From an uncultured Robinsoniella sp. (lineage in GTDB: Bacteria; Bacillota; Clostridia; Lachnospirales; Lachnospiraceae), in contig UQCR01000001.1 of assembly GCA_900539655.1 (NCBI GenBank), forward strand, positions 124,001 through 188,000: DNA of 64,000 nt. The letters are read 5' to 3'. This document shows positions 60,334-64,000 of the stretch, piece after piece. The notes under the pieces are model-generated. The model worked only from the letters and a program-made list of their open reading frames with translations, was not told the origin of the DNA and made no database searches. A program made the position numbers and the translations under genes. The stretch's first letter is position 1, and every line of letters begins with the position of its first letter.

Positions 60334-61337
60334 ATAAAAATATTTATGAACTGTTAAATGAAGTAGAAACAGATTTAAGCGAATATCAGGATGAGCATTT
60401 GTCGGAACTGGAAAACAAAAGAATAAAGAAAAAGGTGATGAGTCATATGAAGAAGAAAAACAGCGGTAGGAAAATAGCGGTGGCGGCATGTATCTGCCTG
60501 TGTGCAGTTGGTCTGGCGGCAGGTCCGTTTAAAGGGCAGGTACAGGCTGCAATGAAATATGTATCTTATACAATAGCAAATTCTCTGGGCATACAAAAGG
60601 ATTTGTCCCCTTATGAAAGCGTATTGAATCAGTCTGTAAGCGATGCAGGAGTGACCATTACCTTAAATTCTGTTATCCTGGATGAAAATGAACTGGTAGT
60701 TTCAACTACAGAGGTCTATGACCGTGAATTGAAAGAAAATGATATGAGTACTATTGGTGGCAGTATCTACATTAACGGAAAAGATGTCAGCACAGGAGCA
60801 AGCGGAGGAGCTGCCCAGGCAGACCCGCATACTATGGAGAGCGTGATGCATTATGATATTGAAGGGCTTGATACCAGCGGCAAATTGGATTTTGAACTGG
60901 TCTTCAATGACCGTGAGGGCAGCGGGAGCTGGGAATTTGCATTTGCAGCAGATGGCAGTAAGTTAAGCATCGACACATACCGCATGGCACTTGACAATTC
61001 TTTTGAGCTGCCGGATGGAACAGAAGTTACTTTAAATGAATTTACCAATAACGCACTGGGAGAAAAAATATATTTCACCTATAACACAGAACGGTGCAAT
61101 TATGATATGAAACTGGAAGGAACGGACGATCAGGGTAATGAAATCAGCTTTTACCTCTCCAGAGCAGGCAGTGGGAAAGGACGCTTTAATTTCGATGACT
61201 TAAAACCACATCTTGGAGATGATGTATCTTCCCTGACACTAACACTTTACGCAGTAGCTTTCCCAGAAGAAAGCGGAAAAATGAGTAATGATTTTCAGCA
61301 GATTGGAGAAGCATTTACTATAAATCTAAATAAATAG
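60330..61337 (+). CDS. DUF4179-type membrane protein, likely anti-sigma partner
   Basis: 335 residues. A short charged cytoplasmic N-terminus (about 1-48) is followed by one membrane helix (IAVAACICLCAVGLAAGPF) and a large outside beta-rich domain (about 70-335) with the DUF4179 style segment (LNQSVSDAGVTITLNSVILDENELVVSTTE). Family knowledge: such proteins are co-transcribed with ECF sigma factors and probably hold them at the membrane. The translational overlap supports this. Confidence 0.82.
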   Translation: MNKNIYELLNEVETDLSEYQDEHLSELENKRIKKKVMSHMKKKNSGRKIAVAACICLCAVGLAAGPFKGQVQAAMKYVSYTIANSLGIQKDLSPYESVLNQSVSDAGVTITLNSVILDENELVVSTTEVYDRELKENDMSTIGGSIYINGKDVSTGASGGAAQADPHTMESVMHYDIEGLDTSGKLDFELVFNDREGSGSWEFAFAADGSKLSIDTYRMALDNSFELPDGTEVTLNEFTNNALGEKIYFTYNTERCNYDMKLEGTDDQGNEISFYLSRAGSGKGRFNFDDLKPHLGDDVSSLTLTLYAVAFPEESGKMSNDFQQIGEAFTINLNK

Positions 61338-61377
61338 TTGCAAAGTAATTAGATCATATCTGATGGTTTATTAAAAC

Positions 61378-61437
61378 AAAAGCAACCCCCATGAGAGTAG
61401 TACAGATAATATTTGTACTTTCATGGGGGTGCTTTTT
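61378..61437 (+). terminator. Terminator after the DUF4179 gene
   Basis: AAAAGCA..CCCCCATGA pairs with TCATGGGGG..TGCTTTTT, with AGTA/TACT pairing further in, and ends in T5. The minus strand reads T-rich at the other end, so it may also serve the fragment below. Confidence 0.92.
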
Positions 61438-61747
61438 GATGCAAATCCACAATAATTATGTTATCGCTATAGGGATTGCGTATGATAAGAGCGATTACAC
61501 CGGGTGTAGTTTGTCCGATTCCCAATAACACACAGAAATCAGTATCCTCAATTTTTATCTCATCGGGAAGGCGTATGCTGAAGCGGGCGGTAATATCTTC
61601 TTCCTGGCATATGGAATTATAGTGGTTTAAAATGGCATTTATACTGGAGGAAGGCTTGTCAGAGAATTCAAAATAGTAATGAAAATTGATCGTTAGCTTT
61701 GCATGTAAACAATTGATTATTTTGTCATAAAATGCAGAAAAAAATAT
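61421..61747 (-). pseudogene. Start-less open frame, probable gene fragment
   Basis: 108 codons open on the minus strand between a TGA at 61748-61750 and the stop at 61421-61423. They encode a protein-like sequence (NAILNHYNSICQEEDITARF, then SIRLPDEIKIEDTDFCVLLG, then NPYSDNIIIVDLHQKAPP). No ATG, GTG or TTG lies in frame, and no ribosome site is visible. The best reading is a 5'-truncated gene left between two intact loci; use of an ATA/ATC start is less likely. The product is not recognised. Confidence 0.5.
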
Positions 61748-61758
61748 TCAAAAACTAC

Positions 61759-61793
61759 TTGACAAAACGAACTGTAATTGATATTATTACAGT
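61759..61793 (+). promoter_or_regulatory. Rrf2 promoter with palindromic operator
   Basis: TTGACA (61759-61764), 17 bases, TATTAT (61782-61787). The palindrome ACTGTAAT (61771-61778) / ATTACAGT (61786-61793) covers spacer and -10, and a further AACTGTAA half-site follows at about 61798. This is the form of an autorepressor site for the adjoining Rrf2 gene. Confidence 0.8.
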
Positions 61794-61847
61794 ATCAACT
61801 GTAACTAACAAGATAACAGATAAGATAAAGAGAAGGTGGGAAGGAAT

Positions 61848-62273
61848 GTGACCAGCGAATTTACAGTGGCAGTCCATGCAATAGTTTTTCTGAATCATAA
61901 AAAAACGATCTTAGCCAGTGATGTTCTGGCTGAAAATGTCTGTACCAACCCAGCCAGAATACGAAAAGTTATGGCTAAGCTGAAAAAAGCAGGGCTGGTA
62001 GTAACCAAGGAAGGCATAGACGGCGGATATTACTTTGATCAGGATCCACATTCTGTAAATTTACAACAGATTTGTGATGCGCTGGATACCAAGATTGTTT
62101 CTTCCGGATGGCGTTCAGGTAATGCCTGTCTGAAATGTTTAATTGCTTCCGGAATGGCGGACATTATGGATGAGATCTATGAAGATTTAGATGATGCTTG
62201 CAAAAAGCGCCTGAGTCAGATCACCATACAGAATATTGATGACAAAATATTTAAATCAAAACCTGCGCTTTAA
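61848..62273 (+). CDS. Rrf2-family transcriptional regulator (GTG start)
   Basis: 141 residues. It begins TSEFTVAVHAIVFLNH, the typical Rrf2 start, then a winged HTH (ILASDVLAENVCTNPARIRKVMAKLKKAGLVVTKEGIDGGY) and the C-terminal dimerisation helix. Cys residues (ENVC, QIC, NACLKC) could bind Fe-S or sense thiols; the spacing differs from IscR. GTG at 61848 is favoured, with GGTGGGAAGG upstream. It probably represses its own promoter and may govern trxA, 135 bases downstream. Confidence 0.9.
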   Translation: MTSEFTVAVHAIVFLNHKKTILASDVLAENVCTNPARIRKVMAKLKKAGLVVTKEGIDGGYYFDQDPHSVNLQQICDALDTKIVSSGWRSGNACLKCLIASGMADIMDEIYEDLDDACKKRLSQITIQNIDDKIFKSKPAL

Positions 62274-62408
62274 TACACGCTCAACCAGCAGGATGAATTT
62301 AAAATTACGATGAGCGGTTATAGGAAAGCAATTTCGGATACACTTCGGTAATAAAGAATAAAATTACAAATAACAGAGATAATACAACAAAAAAAGGAGT
62401 AATAGCTT

Positions 62409-62717
<309 letters not shown>

Positions 62718-62777
62718 GTTTTACTAAACGGAGATAGATTAAAAGTAAATATAGAAATATGCAGCGATGCAATATGG

Positions 62778-62857
62778 AACAGACAGTCCTTTCACAGTAT
62801 TTAAAGGTATTAATACTGTGGGCGCCGGCAACGGCAAAGGAAGGTCTGTTTTTTTGC
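62778..62857 (+). terminator. Branched terminator after trxA
   Basis: AACAGAC/GTCTGTT (62778-62784 and 62844-62850) closes a structure with inner stems TCCTTT/AAAGGA and CACAGTATT/AATACTGTG, then eight T. The three-way junction is more elaborate than a plain terminator, so a small RNA or RNA switch is a minor alternative. Confidence 0.8.
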
Positions 62858-62905
62858 GAATTTGCTAAATATATAATTAATTCTACTGCCGGACTTTAAA
62901 TAAAC

Positions 62906-62970
62906 TTTACAAGAACTTTACAAAACTTCGGATTACATTTTACATAGCTATGATAATCTACCTTTATAAT
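62906..62970 (+). promoter_or_regulatory. Pho-box array and promoter of the Na/Pi transporter gene
   Basis: TTTACA occurs at 62906-62911, 62917-62922 and 62939-62944. The spacing is 11 and 22 bases, so one degenerate slot (62928) would complete four boxes on one helix face. TATAAT follows at 62965-62970, and TATGAT at 62949-62954 is an alternative. This matches the TTNACA-N5 pattern bound by PhoP in low-GC Firmicutes and fits the phosphate transporter downstream. Confidence 0.7.
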
Positions 62971-63000
62971 AAAAATTTTACAGGTTTGAGGGAGAAACGT

Positions 63001-64000
63001 ATGAATAGTTCATTACAAACGATTTTTGGATTATTAGGTGGTTTGGCACTATTTATTTATGGTATGAACATGATGAGCGAAGGACTCCAGAAAGCTGCCG
63101 GAGAGAGAATGAAGATGATACTGGGATTTCTGACTAAGAATCCGGTTCTGGGTGTTCTGGCAGGAGCGCTTGTTACAGCAGTGCTGCAGAGCAGCAGCGC
63201 TACAACAGTAATGGTAATTGGTTTTGTGAGTGCAGGTCTGATGACCCTGCCGCAGGCAATTTCTGTTATCCTGGGTGCGAATATCGGAACTACGATGACA
63301 GCACAAATCATAGCTTTTGAAATAAATGATTACATATGGCCGCTGGTATTTATCGGTTTCGTAATTTTCTTTTTTTCCAAGAAGGAAAAAGCGAAGAGTA
63401 TAGGGCAGACTATTTTTGCATTTGGACTGCTCTTCGTGGGAATTATCACTATGGGTGATGTAATGAAGCCTTTAGCATCCAGCCCCATTTTTACTGAAAT
63501 GATCGCAAAAGTATCTGAAATTCCGGTGTTGGGTGTATTATTAGGAACTGTAATGACACTGGTTGTACAGAGCAGCAGCGCGACCATTGCCGTTTTGCAG
63601 AATTTTGCAATTCAGCCGGGAGCGGATGGCGTTACCAGCGTGATCGGACTTGCAGGTGCGATCCCTATCCTGCTGGGGGACAATATTGGAACCACTATCA
63701 CAGCCCTGCTGGCATCGGTTGGACAGTCCAAGAATGCTAAACGTACTGCAGTGGCACATAGTGTATTTAACATAAGCGGAAGTGTGGTATTTATCTTCAT
63801 TATCCCCTGGTTTGCAAAATTCGTACAGTGGATCTCACCAAAGGGAAATGAAGTAGATGTTATATCCAGACAGATTGCTAATGCACATACTACTTTTAAT
63901 ATCGTAAATACTCTTATCTGGCTGCCTCTTATCTGGCTGATGGTTAAAATTGTAATGTGGATTATTCCAGGCAAAGATCAAAATGAATCAAGGGAAAATG
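63001..64000 (+). CDS. Na/Pi cotransporter family protein, cut by window end
   Basis: The first 333 residues are visible and the frame is open at the edge. Starts MNSSLQTIFGLLGGLALFIYGMNMMSEGLQ after GAGGGAG. The two inverted Na_Pi_cotrans repeats each carry the QSSSAT motif (AVLQSSSATTVMVIG and LVVQSSSATIAVLQN), with GANIGTTMT and GDNIGTTIT partners. About eight membrane helices are seen. Bacterial homologues often continue into a cytoplasmic PhoU-like domain, which would lie outside the window. Likely phosphate-regulated through the Pho boxes upstream. Confidence 0.93.
   Translation, partial: MNSSLQTIFGLLGGLALFIYGMNMMSEGLQKAAGERMKMILGFLTKNPVLGVLAGALVTAVLQSSSATTVMVIGFVSAGLMTLPQAISVILGANIGTTMTAQIIAFEINDYIWPLVFIGFVIFFFSKKEKAKSIGQTIFAFGLLFVGIITMGDVMKPLASSPIFTEMIAKVSEIPVLGVLLGTVMTLVVQSSSATIAVLQNFAIQPGADGVTSVIGLAGAIPILLGDNIGTTITALLASVGQSKNAKRTAVAHSVFNISGSVVFIFIIPWFAKFVQWISPKGNEVDVISRQIANAHTTFNIVNTLIWLPLIWLMVKIVMWIIPGKDQNESREN

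Overview
The window looks like chromosomal DNA from a gut Firmicute of the Lachnospiraceae type (Blautia/Ruminococcus-like). The reasons are the rpsL-rpsG-fusA-tuf block with low-GC Firmicute proteins, strong AGGAGG ribosome sites with several GTG/TTG starts, YesM/YesN two-component systems, a CarD-like protein, and many carbohydrate ABC importers that lack their own ATPase. This is inferred from protein style and organisation; no search was run. I saw no rRNA, tRNA, CRISPR array, transposase or prophage gene.

Layout. 0.1-6.5 kb: a divergent VanZ-family protein with a Gln/Asn-rich repeat tail, then the str operon (S12, S7, EF-G, EF-Tu) behind a full-consensus promoter. 6.6-12.5 kb (minus): a LacI-regulated (arabino)xylo-oligosaccharide operon (LacI, binding protein, two permeases, GH43 xylosidase). 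12.9-19.2 kb: a CarD-like regulator, then a stress/antimicrobial-peptide module (Xre regulator, small membrane protein, OmpR-type regulator, sensor-less kinase, ABC ATPase, FtsX-type permease). 19.3-24.2 kb: housekeeping and accessory genes (metallophosphoesterase, a frameshifted small membrane peptide, AEC transporter, GNAT, AraC-type regulators, SEC-C methionine aminopeptidase). 24.3-29.0 kb (minus): a YesM-YesN-binding protein triad. 29.1-30.2 kb: three near-identical 357-bp tandem copies of a type I toxin/antisense-RNA cassette. 30.3-35.7 kb: a malto-oligosaccharide operon (MalE/F/G-like plus GH13), with 22-bp-spaced direct repeats in its promoter. 35.8 kb: an HsmA-family membrane protein.

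36.5-54.5 kb is a glycan locus: binding protein, two permeases split by a 168-bp palindromic element, YesN, YesM, GH42 beta-galactosidase, and a secreted 3176-residue protein. That protein carries two sialidase domains, two SGNH-esterase-like domains (one lacking its catalytic residues), three LamG-like modules and a C-terminal adhesive region. Together these genes suggest desialylation and de-O-acetylation of host glycans outside the cell, followed by import and hydrolysis of galactosides.

54.7-64 kb: a putative metal exporter, a metallo-beta-lactamase-fold hydrolase, LacI plus GH13 (alpha-1,6 type) with a clear operator, an ECF-like sigma factor with a DUF4179 partner, a start-less gene fragment, Rrf2 with a palindromic operator and trxA, and a Na/Pi cotransporter (cut by the window edge) behind a phased Pho-box array.

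The most notable items are the tandem toxin/antisense cassettes, the double sialidase/esterase protein, the mobile-looking palindrome that supplies a permease stop codon, the frameshifted small peptide, and several readable operators (YesN-type direct repeats, Pho box, LacI and Rrf2 sites).
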